NCBI GenBank assembly: GCA_005793215.1
Contig: SXPV01000045.1
Location: 1 to 34,714 of the forward strand
From: Actinomycetota bacterium
GTDB lineage: Bacteria; Actinomycetota; Acidimicrobiia; Acidimicrobiales; Ilumatobacteraceae
Direction: 5' to 3'
Length of the DNA stretch: 34,714 bases
In this document: piece after piece, positions 1-8,975 of the stretch
Numbering within the stretch: the first letter of the stretch is position 1
Layout of the letters: each line of letters begins with the position of its first letter
Position numbers and translations under genes: made by a program
Notes under the pieces: model-generated
Database searches by the model: none
What the model saw: only the letters and a program-made list of their open reading frames with translations
What the model was told of the DNA's origin: nothing

Positions 1-1359
1 GGCGTCGATGTCGAACGTGACTTCGATTTGCGGTACCCCGCGTGGAGCCGGTGGCAAGTCGACGAGTTGGAACTTGCCGAGTGTCTTGTTGTACGAGGCC
101 ATCTCGCGTTCACCCTGCAACACGTGGATCTCCACCGAGGGCTGCATGTCCTCTGCCGTAGTGAAGGTCTCAGTACGACGAGTAGGAATCGTGGTGTTGC
201 GTTCGATGAGGCGTGTCATGACACCACCCTTGGTTTCGATGCCAAGTGAGAGCGGCGTGACGTCGAGCAAGAGGATGTCCTTCACGTCACCACGCAACAC
301 ACCTGCCTGTACCGCTGCTCCAACAGCCACCACTTCGTCGGGGTTCACGGTGCGATTCGGCTCTTTGCCGGTGAATGACTGCACCAGTTCCTGCACGGCA
401 GGCATTCGGGTGGAGCCACCCACGAGGATGACGTGTTGAATCTCGCCCTTGGTGAGACCGGCATCCTTGATGGCTTGTTCGAATGGCTTGCGGCAACGCT
501 CGAGTAGATCGGCGGTCATCTCCTGGAACTTGGCTCGACTCAGTGACTCGTCCAAGTGCAATGGTCCACTTGCCGTCGCGGTGATGAAGGGCAGATTGAT
601 CTGCGTCTGGGGAACCTGCGACAACTCGATCTTGGCTTGCTCGGCTGCTTCCTTCAGGCGCTGTGTGGCCATGCGATCTTTGCTCAGGTCAACGCCGTGG
701 GCTGATTTGAACTGGGCAACCAACCAATCGATGATTCGCTGGTCCCAATCGTCGCCACCCAAATGCGTGTCGCCATGCGTGCTCTTGACCTCGAACACGC
801 CGTCGCCGATTTCCAACACGCTCACATCGAACGTGCCACCGCCGAGGTCGAACACCAGGACGGTTTCTTCCTTGGAACCTTTGTCCAAGCCGTAGGCAAG
901 TGCTGCGGCGGGTGGTTCGTTGATTATGCGCAACACTTCAAGACCGGCGATCTGTCCGGCTTCCTTGGTTGCAGTGCGTTGGGCATCGTCGAAGTAGGCG
1001 GGAACCGTGATCACTGCTTGTGTGACGGTGTCGCCAAGGTAGGCCTCAGCGTCACGCTTCAACTTCATGAGCGTTCGGGCACTGATTTCTTGTGGCGTGT
1101 ACTTCTTTCCGTCGATGTCGTCGGAGTGCCAGTTCTGTCCCATGAAGCGCTTGATGCTGCGGAACGTGCGATCGGGGTTGGTGATGGCCTGGCGTTTGGC
1201 GACTTCACCGACGAGCACTTCACCCGACTTGGAGAACGCCACCACCGATGGCGTGGTGCGCGCACCTTCTGAATTGGGGATGACAACGGGTTCGCCGGCT
1301 TCCAAGACGGCGACGACTGAGTTGGTGGTTCCGAGGTCGATTCCGACGGCCTTGGGCAT
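1..1359 (-). CDS. dnaK: Chaperone protein DnaK (Hsp70), C-terminal end truncated by window edge
   Basis: Reverse-strand reading from ATG at 1359: [42 protein letters not shown]...[19 protein letters not shown]...[14 protein letters not shown]. Open to the window start, so absent from the ORF track. Confidence 0.97.
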   Translation of the reverse strand, partial: MPKAVGIDLGTTNSVVAVLEAGEPVVIPNSEGARTTPSVVAFSKSGEVLVGEVAKRQAITNPDRTFRSIKRFMGQNWHSDDIDGKKYTPQEISARTLMKLKRDAEAYLGDTVTQAVITVPAYFDDAQRTATKEAGQIAGLEVLRIINEPPAAALAYGLDKGSKEETVLVFDLGGGTFDVSVLEIGDGVFEVKSTHGDTHLGGDDWDQRIIDWLVAQFKSAHGVDLSKDRMATQRLKEAAEQAKIELSQVPQTQINLPFITATASGPLHLDESLSRAKFQEMTADLLERCRKPFEQAIKDAGLTKGEIQHVILVGGSTRMPAVQELVQSFTGKEPNRTVNPDEVVAVGAAVQAGVLRGDVKDILLLDVTPLSLGIETKGGVMTRLIERNTTIPTRRTETFTTAEDMQPSVEIHVLQGEREMASYNKTLGKFQLVDLPPAPRGVPQIEVTFDIDA

Positions 1360-1412
1360 GGTGTTACCTCCGTGGTAGCTGAGGGCGACATCCTATGGCC
1401 ACCAGCAATAAA

Positions 1413-1433
1413 GTTGAGCCGACTTGACTCAGG
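1413..1433. promoter_or_regulatory. Candidate HAIR (HspR) operator upstream of dnaK
   Basis: GTTGAGC-N7-ACTCAGG versus HAIR consensus CTTGAGT-N7-ACTCAAG: 11/14 matches with exact 7-nt spacer, 54 bp upstream of the dnaK start. Confidence 0.55.
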
Positions 1434-1477
1434 ATTTATGTCACGTTGCCTTGTGGTCGTGGAACGGGCTCAACGCC

Positions 1478-2374
1478 TTATGCCACAAGGGCTGCGGCGA
1501 TGGCGTCCCAGCGAGGGAGCGACGGAACCGCCCCGTTCACCTGGGTGGAAAGCGCCCCCGCAACGGCACCTGCCCGTAGCGCAGTGGACAAGTTGGCAAG
1601 GCCGCCGTCGCAGGCAAGCCGAGCCGAGAAGACTCCACAAAAAGCGTCTCCGGCGCCCGTGGTGTCAACGGGAGTGACAGGGTACGGCGCGATACGGGTT
1701 TCACCCAGGGTGTTCACCAGTCGTGCGCCACGCGCACCTTCGGTTACCACCACATGGTCAACTCCTCGCGACAAGAGTGATGCGGCTCCGCCAAGGATCT
1801 CTACTTCGTGCTCGTTCGGTGTGATCACATCAACATGTCGTAGTACCGCATCGGGAAGTGCGACAGCGGGAGCCGGATTGAGCACCACGATGGTGTGTTC
1901 ACCCGCAAGCTCGACGGCACGTTGCACGACGTCGAGACGAATCTCCAACTGCAACAACAGCACTTTTGCGTTGGCAATGATCGGCAGTGCGGCATTCACG
2001 AGATCGATCGACAAGGCGTAGTTGGCACCGGGCACCACGATGATGAGATTCTCTGCATCGTCCGATACGCCGATGAGTGCGCGGCCGGTTGGCTCGCTCA
2101 CCGTGGCCAGATGCGTGACATCGACCTGATCGCCAACGAACGACGAGCGCAACGTGTCGCCAGCAGAATCACTCCCTACCGCACCAACGAATGCCGTACG
2201 AGCGCCAGCGCGAGCTGCAGCAATGGCTTGGTTGGCACCTTTCCCACCGCAGGCCTCGAAGTATCCATGAGCCGATACGGTTTCGCCTGGATGCGGCAGT
2301 CGCTTGGCAAGAGCGACGAGATCGAGATTGGCAGAACCAACGACCACCACATCGAATGCATTGGGTGTGGTCAT
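1478..2374 (-). CDS. rbsK: Ribokinase / PfkB-family carbohydrate kinase
   Basis: MTTPNAFDVVVVGSANLDLVALAKRLPHPGETVSAHGYFEACGGKGANQAIAAARAGA...DTTGAGDAFCGVF: PfkB N-terminal GGKGANQA and C-terminal DTTGAGD signatures. ORF extends to 2440, but ATG at 2374 fits better. Confidence 0.88.
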   Translation of the reverse strand: MTTPNAFDVVVVGSANLDLVALAKRLPHPGETVSAHGYFEACGGKGANQAIAAARAGARTAFVGAVGSDSAGDTLRSSFVGDQVDVTHLATVSEPTGRALIGVSDDAENLIIVVPGANYALSIDLVNAALPIIANAKVLLLQLEIRLDVVQRAVELAGEHTIVVLNPAPAVALPDAVLRHVDVITPNEHEVEILGGAASLLSRGVDHVVVTEGARGARLVNTLGETRIAPYPVTPVDTTGAGDAFCGVFSARLACDGGLANLSTALRAGAVAGALSTQVNGAVPSLPRWDAIAAALVA

Positions 2375-2418
2375 GAAGTGGTTCCTTTTGGGGCGGTGCC
2401 TAGCTCTAGCCTTGCGGC

Positions 2419-3219
2419 GTGAACGCCACATCACAACCAACCAGTGCAGTGGGCACCCTCGTGGTTCTGCGACACGGTCAAAGTACGTGGAATGCGCTCA
2501 ATTTGTTCACCGGCTGGCACGACGTACCGCTCAGTGCTCAGGGCGAGGCTGAGGCTGATGCAGCGGGTCGCACATTGCGCGAGGCGGGAATGCATTTCGA
2601 CGTCGTCTTCACCTCGCTCCTTACCCGTGCAATCGACACCAATCAGCGAGCGTTGACACAACTTGGTCAAGCCGATGTGCCCGTCATCGCGGATTGGCGC
2701 CTCAATGAACGTCATTACGGCGCTCTTCAGGGACTCGACAAGAAAGAAACCACGCAGCGCCATGGAGCAGAACAAACCAAGCTGTGGCGACGAAGTTTCG
2801 ACGTACCACCACCACCAGTCGATCGCTCCAGTTCGGAGCATCCGGCCAACGACCCACGGTATGCGCACCTCGATCCCGCACTGCTCCCCGCAACCGAGTG
2901 TTTGAAGGACGTGGTGGCACGCGTGGTGCCGATGTGGCGCAACGTGTTGGTGCCACATCTTCGTTCAGGAGAGAACGTGTTGGTCGTTGCACACGGCAAC
3001 TCATTGCGAGCACTCGCGATGCACCTGGAGATGTTGAGTGAGTCACAGATCGCCGATCTCAACATTCCTACGGGTGTGCCACGTATGTACCGCTTTCATC
3101 CGCCCACCGACGATGACCGTGCTCGGAGCGAGTTACGAGTGTCACAGGTGTCGTACTTGGGTGATGCATCCGCAATTGCTGCTGCGACGAATGCCGTTGC
3201 ACGACAAGCCGGTACCTGA
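2419..3219 (+). CDS. gpmA: 2,3-bisphosphoglycerate-dependent phosphoglycerate mutase
   Basis: LRHGQSTWNALNLFTGWHDVPLS, LNERHYGALQGLDK, VVAHGNSLRAL motifs. Confidence 0.93.
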   Translation: MNATSQPTSAVGTLVVLRHGQSTWNALNLFTGWHDVPLSAQGEAEADAAGRTLREAGMHFDVVFTSLLTRAIDTNQRALTQLGQADVPVIADWRLNERHYGALQGLDKKETTQRHGAEQTKLWRRSFDVPPPPVDRSSSEHPANDPRYAHLDPALLPATECLKDVVARVVPMWRNVLVPHLRSGENVLVVAHGNSLRALAMHLEMLSESQIADLNIPTGVPRMYRFHPPTDDDRARSELRVSQVSYLGDASAIAAATNAVARQAGT

Positions 3220-3278
3220 GACAACCTTCACCGCCTCTTTGTGCACGCTTGCACGAAACTGTGCGTACGGTGAATGAC

Positions 3279-3704
3279 ATGCCCCGCACCGTTACTCCAC
3301 TCACCACATTGCACCATGTTCCCCTGTTTTCCTCCTGCTCGAAGAAGGACCTCGCTCGAATCGTGAAAGCCGCCGACCAGGTGTCGTTCAAGGCTGGTCG
3401 AGTGCTGATCGAGCAAGGTCAGCCCGGACGGGAAGCCTTCATCATCCTCAAGGGAAAAGCCACCGTTCGCCGAAGTGGCAAGAAGTTGGCATCGATTGGC
3501 GCAGGTTCGATGGTGGGCGAATTGTCGCTCCTCGACCATGGCCCGCGCACCGCAACGGTTACGTGCGATACCGACTGTGACGTGCTGGTCATCAGTCAGC
3601 GCCACTTCCACAGCGTGTTGCACGATGTTCCGGTGTTGGCCAGCAAACTCCTGGCAACACTCGCGTCACGAGTGCGCGATCTCGACCGTGCCGTTGTTGG
3701 CTGA
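3279..3704 (+). CDS. Stand-alone cyclic nucleotide-binding domain protein
   Basis: GELSLLDHGPRTATV phosphate-binding-cassette motif; preceding beta-barrel pattern. ORF 3249..3704; ATG 3279 (MPRTVTPLTTLHHVPLF) is a plausible start. Confidence 0.8.
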   Translation: MPRTVTPLTTLHHVPLFSSCSKKDLARIVKAADQVSFKAGRVLIEQGQPGREAFIILKGKATVRRSGKKLASIGAGSMVGELSLLDHGPRTATVTCDTDCDVLVISQRHFHSVLHDVPVLASKLLATLASRVRDLDRAVVG

Positions 3705-3774
3705 GTAGTTAGCGAACCACATCCTCGCGCCCGGCTGGGGTAACTCTGGCCGCGCAACTAGCGTTGCCCTCGAC

Positions 3775-6048
3775 ATGTCGGGGGAAGCCACCACAGCCAC
3801 ATCGCGTTCGCGTCGGCTAAAGCCATATCAACTTTCCATCGTCTTGGGTTGCGGCATTGGACTGTTCACCTTGGTGTCGGGCATCCTCCCCACCATCACC
3901 GGATGGGAAAGTGACTCGCCCGTCCATCGCGAAGTATTCGGTGGCATCCCTGGTGCACTGAAGATTGCGTTCTACACGGTCATCCCAATGATGTTGGTGT
4001 GGGGTTCGCTGCGGTTCGCCGATCGGATTCGCAATTGGGAACGTGGCGCTCCGGACAACCGTCGAACCACCGCCAAGAACGTGAAGCGACGCCTCCGCGA
4101 CTTCCGAGCCGGGGTGTACATGCGCACCCTGCTGCGTGACTCTGCCGCAGGGCTCATGCACTCGATGATGTATTTCGGTTTCCTCGTCTTGCTCGGCGTC
4201 ACCACGGTGCTGGAAATCGACCACCAGATGCCCGAGTCACTCAAGTTCTTGCACGGCGATGTGTACCGCGGCTACGCGCTCGTGGGCGACGTGGCCGGCG
4301 TGGTGTTCACCGCTGGTGTGGTGTGGGCAATCTTGCGGCGCTACGTGCAAAAGCCGTATCGCATTCGCATCAAGTCCAAACCCGAACACGCCTGGATTCT
4401 CGGAGTGATGCTGGCGATCGGCATCAGTGGCTTTGGCACCGAGATGTTCCGCATTGCCGCCGAACAAGCTGCCGGAAAGAACGTCGACTACGAAAAGTGG
4501 AGCGTGGTCGGCTGGCCGCTTGCCCAAACCGTGAACGGCCTGTCGCTCGACTCGCTGCAGTTCTGGCATCAGGGCTGGTGGGTGTTCCATGTACTCACCT
4601 TCATCGCCTTTCTCGCACTGCTTCCCATCACGATGTTGCGCCACATCTTTACGTCCCCGCTCAACATGTACCTGCGTGACCGTGATCGTCCCAAGGGTGC
4701 CATGCGTGCGATGCCGAACTTGGCAGAAACGTCGCTCGAGTCCTTCGGTGTCAACGCCATCGAAAACTTCACCTGGAAACAGTTGCTCGACCTGGATGCC
4801 TGCACCATGTGCGGAAGGTGCACGAGCGTGTGCCCGGCGCACGCCACCGGCAAGCCACTCGACCCGCGTGAAATCGTCTTGAAGAGCGGTGAAGTCATGG
4901 CTGCCACCGCCACCCATGCGCCAGGTGGACGGGTGTCACCACCTCTCGGGACGGATACGGAAATCACCATCAATGCCAACTCCGTATTCGAACGCATCAC
5001 CGCCGAAGAAGTGTGGTCGTGCACGACATGCAAGGCCTGCGACGAGATTTGCCCGGTCAACATCGAGATTCTCGACAAGATCCTCGACATGCGTCGCTAC
5101 CTGTCGTTGATGGAGAGCAACTTCCCGGCCGAACTCGGCAATGCGTACCGGGCGATGGAAAACCAGGGCAACCCGTGGGGCATGAACCAGGGTGATCGCG
5201 CCGCATGGGCCAACGACCTGGAGGTGACCGTGCTCGATCCGGGTCAACCGCTCACGCAGGAATATCTGTATTGGGTGGGTTGTGCAGGATCCTTCGACGA
5301 CAAGAACAAGAAGGTCACCCAAGCGATGGCAAAACTGCTGAAGCGCGCGGGAATCGACGTGGCAATCCTCGGCCCCAGCGAAGTGTGCACCGGCGACAGT
5401 GCGCGACGTAGCGGCAACGAATACCTCTTCCAGATGCTCGCTACACCGAACGTGGAGATGCTCAACGGCATGGGCGTGAAGAAGATCATCACCCAGTGCC
5501 CGCACTGCTTCAACACACTCAAGAACGAGTACCCGCAACTCGGTGGCAACTACGAGGTCATCCACCACACGCAACTCCTGGAAGAACTCATCGCTTCCGG
5601 ACAGCTCGACATGACGAATGCATCACTGGATGACCGCATCACGTACCACGACTCCTGCTACCTCGGTCGCCACAACGACGTGTACCTGGCGCCACGCAAA
5701 GTCGTGGGATCGATCAAAGGAATCCAAGTAGTGGAAATGCCACGCAACGGAACCAAGGGCATGTGCTGCGGAGCCGGTGGTGCGCGCATGTGGATGGAAG
5801 AGAACATCGGCACCAAGGTGAACGACGAACGAGCCCGCGAAGCCATCGCCACCGGTGCCACCCGCGTGGCCACCGCCTGCCCGTTCTGCTACATCATGCT
5901 CGATGACGGTGTGAAGGGTGCCGGCAAGGACGAGAGTTCGGTGAAGGTGGGTGACATCGCCATCCACCTCGTGGACGCATTGGAAAATGGTGAACGAAAC
6001 GCCACCGCCATCGGTGCACCACTGCGCGAACCCGTCGCCGGCGAGTAG
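3775..6048 (+). CDS. Membrane-bound (Fe-S) oxidoreductase with NarI-like membrane domain, two 4Fe-4S motifs and two CCG domains (EtfD / Rv0338c-like)
   Basis: N-terminal TM helices; CTMCGRCTSVCP and CTTCKACDEICP ferredoxin motifs; CPHCFNTLKNEYP and CCGAGGARMWMEE...CPFCYIMLDDG cysteine-rich CCG motifs. Confidence 0.85.
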   Translation: MSGEATTATSRSRRLKPYQLSIVLGCGIGLFTLVSGILPTITGWESDSPVHREVFGGIPGALKIAFYTVIPMMLVWGSLRFADRIRNWERGAPDNRRTTAKNVKRRLRDFRAGVYMRTLLRDSAAGLMHSMMYFGFLVLLGVTTVLEIDHQMPESLKFLHGDVYRGYALVGDVAGVVFTAGVVWAILRRYVQKPYRIRIKSKPEHAWILGVMLAIGISGFGTEMFRIAAEQAAGKNVDYEKWSVVGWPLAQTVNGLSLDSLQFWHQGWWVFHVLTFIAFLALLPITMLRHIFTSPLNMYLRDRDRPKGAMRAMPNLAETSLESFGVNAIENFTWKQLLDLDACTMCGRCTSVCPAHATGKPLDPREIVLKSGEVMAATATHAPGGRVSPPLGTDTEITINANSVFERITAEEVWSCTTCKACDEICPVNIEILDKILDMRRYLSLMESNFPAELGNAYRAMENQGNPWGMNQGDRAAWANDLEVTVLDPGQPLTQEYLYWVGCAGSFDDKNKKVTQAMAKLLKRAGIDVAILGPSEVCTGDSARRSGNEYLFQMLATPNVEMLNGMGVKKIITQCPHCFNTLKNEYPQLGGNYEVIHHTQLLEELIASGQLDMTNASLDDRITYHDSCYLGRHNDVYLAPRKVVGSIKGIQVVEMPRNGTKGMCCGAGGARMWMEENIGTKVNDERAREAIATGATRVATACPFCYIMLDDGVKGAGKDESSVKVGDIAIHLVDALENGERNATAIGAPLREPVAGE

Positions 6049-6067
6049 CTCTCTACACCAACAAGCT

Positions 6068-7036
6068 TCAGCTGGCAGTGAGCGACTGAGCGAGATCTGC
6101 CGCGAACGCAGCGTCGGCGAGCGTTGCCGAGCGAACATCCCATCTCCCGTTTTGAACCCGTTGCATCAGTGACCGAGCTTGATCGAGAAATCCTGGCTTT
6201 ACGCCATCGGGACCCGGAAATGAACTCACCTGACTAACGAGCTTGGGAACATAGCGACGAACAGGAACCTCCGACGATGGTTCGACTACATCCATACCCT
6301 CAAACAGCGAACCCATCTCGAATGGTCGTAGTTCAAATCGCTGCGGTGCTCGGTCGAGAACCAGTGAAAAGTTAGCAGGACAGTTCCAGTTGAGATGAAT
6401 CGTGCCGACGTGCCCGACTTCGGTTCCAGCAATCGCCACACGACCTCTGGGTTCTTCGACCACTAGTTGATTTTGAATCTCGTAAGGGCCGATGACAAAT
6501 CGCAACAAATCGAACCCGTGGACCGAATTCTCACGAATCGCACGCAAGCCATCGAACTCATTCTTTGGCGCAATGGCGGTATCAGGAAGTTCCAACCGAA
6601 ACAGACATGTGCCTGCGTCAGCAAAGTTCTTCGCTTCAGCAGTTGACGCGTAGAACCTCCGGTTGTAGGCAATTCGAATGATGTCGTGATGGTCCTGAAA
6701 TCGAAGTATTGATGCTCCATCAAAAGCCACGGGCTTTTCCACCAAGCACGGCTTTCCATGCCGAAGAGCAACTTCCAAAAGACTTGGAATCGACTCAGTA
6801 GAAGATGCAATAACAACTGCATCCCAATCGCCGGACGAGACGAGCGCCACGGGGTCTTTCCACACATTTGCAATCTGATGTTGCTTGGCAAGTTCGTTGA
6901 CTCTCGTCGAACCTGGGCTGGCGGCGATGCCTGCCAAGTTGAATCCAGCTGCACGCAACGCATGGATATGAAATGGCGCAATAGCGCCAGCTCCAACCAG
7001 AGCAACGGATGGATTCTGGCTCATGAGATGTTCCAT
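6068..7036 (-). CDS. Gfo/Idh/MocA family oxidoreductase
   Basis: N-terminal Rossmann VALVGAGAIAPFHIHALRAAGF; VEKPVAF (EKP motif); NSVHGFDLLRFVIG. Confidence 0.82.
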   Translation of the reverse strand: MEHLMSQNPSVALVGAGAIAPFHIHALRAAGFNLAGIAASPGSTRVNELAKQHQIANVWKDPVALVSSGDWDAVVIASSTESIPSLLEVALRHGKPCLVEKPVAFDGASILRFQDHHDIIRIAYNRRFYASTAEAKNFADAGTCLFRLELPDTAIAPKNEFDGLRAIRENSVHGFDLLRFVIGPYEIQNQLVVEEPRGRVAIAGTEVGHVGTIHLNWNCPANFSLVLDRAPQRFELRPFEMGSLFEGMDVVEPSSEVPVRRYVPKLVSQVSSFPGPDGVKPGFLDQARSLMQRVQNGRWDVRSATLADAAFAADLAQSLTAS

Positions 7037-8058
7037 TCAACGGACTGTTCGATGATGTCGCGTGTCGGTGGGAAGTTCAGCCGTAGTCCTAGGCGATGCG
7101 ACTCAAACGCCATAACAAGAGCGGTTGCAGATGTCAACACCTGCTCAGATCCATAGCGAACCGGTGAAACACCTTCGATCTCGTCCAACTGCTGAGAAAG
7201 TACTTCGTCCATATTCGGAACGAATTCGGCTATTGGTCTATTGCGTTCAACTTGTCCAACCCGAATGACACGGGGATCCGCACGAACTTCGTCGAGATTT
7301 CGCTGAAATGCGCGAACTGTCAAGCTGGGATCGATTTCAAGAACTCCAGTTGGCGAGTAAAAACACGCTCTTTCATGGACGCTCGATGCATTGTCATAGG
7401 TGATTGTTAGCTGCTGGCCCCCTCCAAACTGCCATGCTGAGACTCCACCCCAATACTTCAGATTTTCAGATCGTGGATTAACTGATGCACTATTGAGGGT
7501 CGACATGACAGTTGAAGGAATGCTTCCAAATACTTGGATCGCGAGATCAAGCCAGTGACTCCCTGTAGTCGAAAGACATCTCGCCCCACCATCTACCACC
7601 ATGCTCGTGGGCAAGCCACCAAGCTGCCGTTCCGATACGTTGCGTATGAACTCAGCGATGCCTCGGTATCGAAGATGCAAACCGACAGTAAGCGCCACAC
7701 TGTTTACTTCACACGACCGACGTATGCTTTCGATCTGAGTGAGTGACACCGCTAAGGGCTTCTCACAGAACACGCGGCGAACTCCAAGCGCAACAAGTTC
7801 TTCAAACGTTGCAAAGTGCTGGGGTCCCCAATTCGCAACAACCGCGGTGGCTTGAGAAGATTGTTTCCTTACAACATCGGCAATATCCGACAAACTCTTC
7901 GCGGTTGTGACTTCACAGGCCAACTCTTTGGTCGCCCACTCGCGAGCATTGGAGTCAACATCAACGACGACGAGATGCTGATACCGGTTTGCTAGCACCC
8001 TCGCATGTCGCTTGCCTATTGAGCCTGCACCAACGAGGATGCCGAGATGACTAATCAT
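7021..8058 (-). CDS. Gfo/Idh/MocA family oxidoreductase
   Basis: GILVGAGSIGKRHARVLANRY; VFCEKPLAVSL (EKP motif); STTGSHWLDLAIQVFGSIP. Confidence 0.85.
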   Translation of the reverse strand: MISHLGILVGAGSIGKRHARVLANRYQHLVVVDVDSNAREWATKELACEVTTAKSLSDIADVVRKQSSQATAVVANWGPQHFATFEELVALGVRRVFCEKPLAVSLTQIESIRRSCEVNSVALTVGLHLRYRGIAEFIRNVSERQLGGLPTSMVVDGGARCLSTTGSHWLDLAIQVFGSIPSTVMSTLNSASVNPRSENLKYWGGVSAWQFGGGQQLTITYDNASSVHERACFYSPTGVLEIDPSLTVRAFQRNLDEVRADPRVIRVGQVERNRPIAEFVPNMDEVLSQQLDEIEGVSPVRYGSEQVLTSATALVMAFESHRLGLRLNFPPTRDIIEQSVEWNIS

Positions 8059-8081
8059 TAGGGTACATCTTCACTCAACAA

Positions 8082-8645
8082 CTACCGGAAGTTTTCGAAA
8101 TATCGACTTGGTGTCGGGCCGCGCTGACCTTGGTACTTGGATCCGCGCGCACCCGAACCGTACGGCTTGTCGGCGGGGGTGGTCATGGTCATGAAACTCA
8201 CCTGACCGATCTTCATCCCCGGGTAAATCGTGATCGGCAAGCTTGCAACGTTCGATAACTCCAACGTGATATGCCCATCGAATCCGGCATCGATGAAGCC
8301 CGCAGTCGAGTGGATGAGCAATCCGAGACGACCAAGTGAGCTCTTGCCTTCGACTCGGGCAACGAGATCGTTGGCGATGGCAACGCGTTCGAGCGTGGAA
8401 CCCAGGACGAATTCGCCCGGGTGCAACACGAAGGCTTCGTCGGGCTTCATCTCCACCAACTCGGTGAGGTCAGCCAACTCCTTTTTCACATCAATGACGG
8501 CATGCGAATGGTTGCGAAAGACCCGAAAGAGATTGGAGACCTTCACGTCGATCGACGAAGGCTGAAGACAACCCTCATCCAACGGATCGATGACGATACG
8601 GCCAGCAGACACGGCCTCGCGGATGGATCGGTCGGAGAGAATCAC
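8082..8645 (-). CDS. dcd: dCTP deaminase, likely dUMP-forming bifunctional type
   Basis: [43 protein letters not shown]...[49 protein letters not shown]...[16 protein letters not shown]; closely follows mycobacterial Dcd-Dut. Confidence 0.95.
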   Translation of the reverse strand: MILSDRSIREAVSAGRIVIDPLDEGCLQPSSIDVKVSNLFRVFRNHSHAVIDVKKELADLTELVEMKPDEAFVLHPGEFVLGSTLERVAIANDLVARVEGKSSLGRLGLLIHSTAGFIDAGFDGHITLELSNVASLPITIYPGMKIGQVSFMTMTTPADKPYGSGARGSKYQGQRGPTPSRYFENFR

Positions 8646-8684
8646 CGTCCACGAACCCTAGTGAATTGGTACGATTTCGGTGTC

Positions 8685-8758
8685 GCGGGTGTAGTTCAAT
8701 GGCAGAACATCAGCTTCCCAAGTTGAGAACGCGGGTTCGATTCCCGTCACCCGCTCCA
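8685..8758 (+). tRNA. tRNA-Gly (anticodon CCC), CCA encoded
   Basis: Cloverleaf folded by eye: acceptor GCGGGTG/CACCCGC, anticodon stem TCAGC-TTCCCAA-GTTGA, T arm GCGGG-TTCGATT-CCCGT, 3' T-CCA. Confidence 0.95.
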
Positions 8759-8759
8759 C

Positions 8760-8972
8760 TCAGCCGCCAACGATGAGCGTAAAGAGCGCCCAGAGCGAGG
8801 CCACCAAACCAAGTGACGCCATGGCCAAGCTTCGCGCCTTGGGTGCGTGAGTGAGCTCACCATCTTCGCGTGGCGCTGCACGAGGCTTGAACACCGCAGC
8901 CACGTTCCCGACAAACATGGCACCACCAAATGCCAACAACAGCCACGCCAAGAGATCTTCGCCGAGAAACAT
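8760..8972 (-). CDS. Small two-TM membrane protein, unknown function
   Basis: 70 aa, hydrophobic segments LLAWLLLAFGGAMFVGNVAAVF and LAMASLGLVASLWALFTLIVGG; sits between dnaB and the tRNA with tight spacing. Confidence 0.6.
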   Translation of the reverse strand: MFLGEDLLAWLLLAFGGAMFVGNVAAVFKPRAAPREDGELTHAPKARSLAMASLGLVASLWALFTLIVGG

Positions 8973-8975
8973 GAA

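Noticed and set aside
449-1272. Forward ORFs over the first 1.3 kb
   Set aside because: Antisense to dnaK, which is unambiguous on the minus strand.
4237-5574. Long minus-strand ORFs (4237..4917, 4936..5574, 4569..5090)
   Set aside because: Antisense to the Fe-S oxidoreductase with no family motifs; shadow ORFs.
6068-8758. Integrative element using tRNA-Gly as att site
   Set aside because: No integrase and no second copy of the tRNA 3' end found in the window; dcd separates the AT-rich genes from the tRNA.
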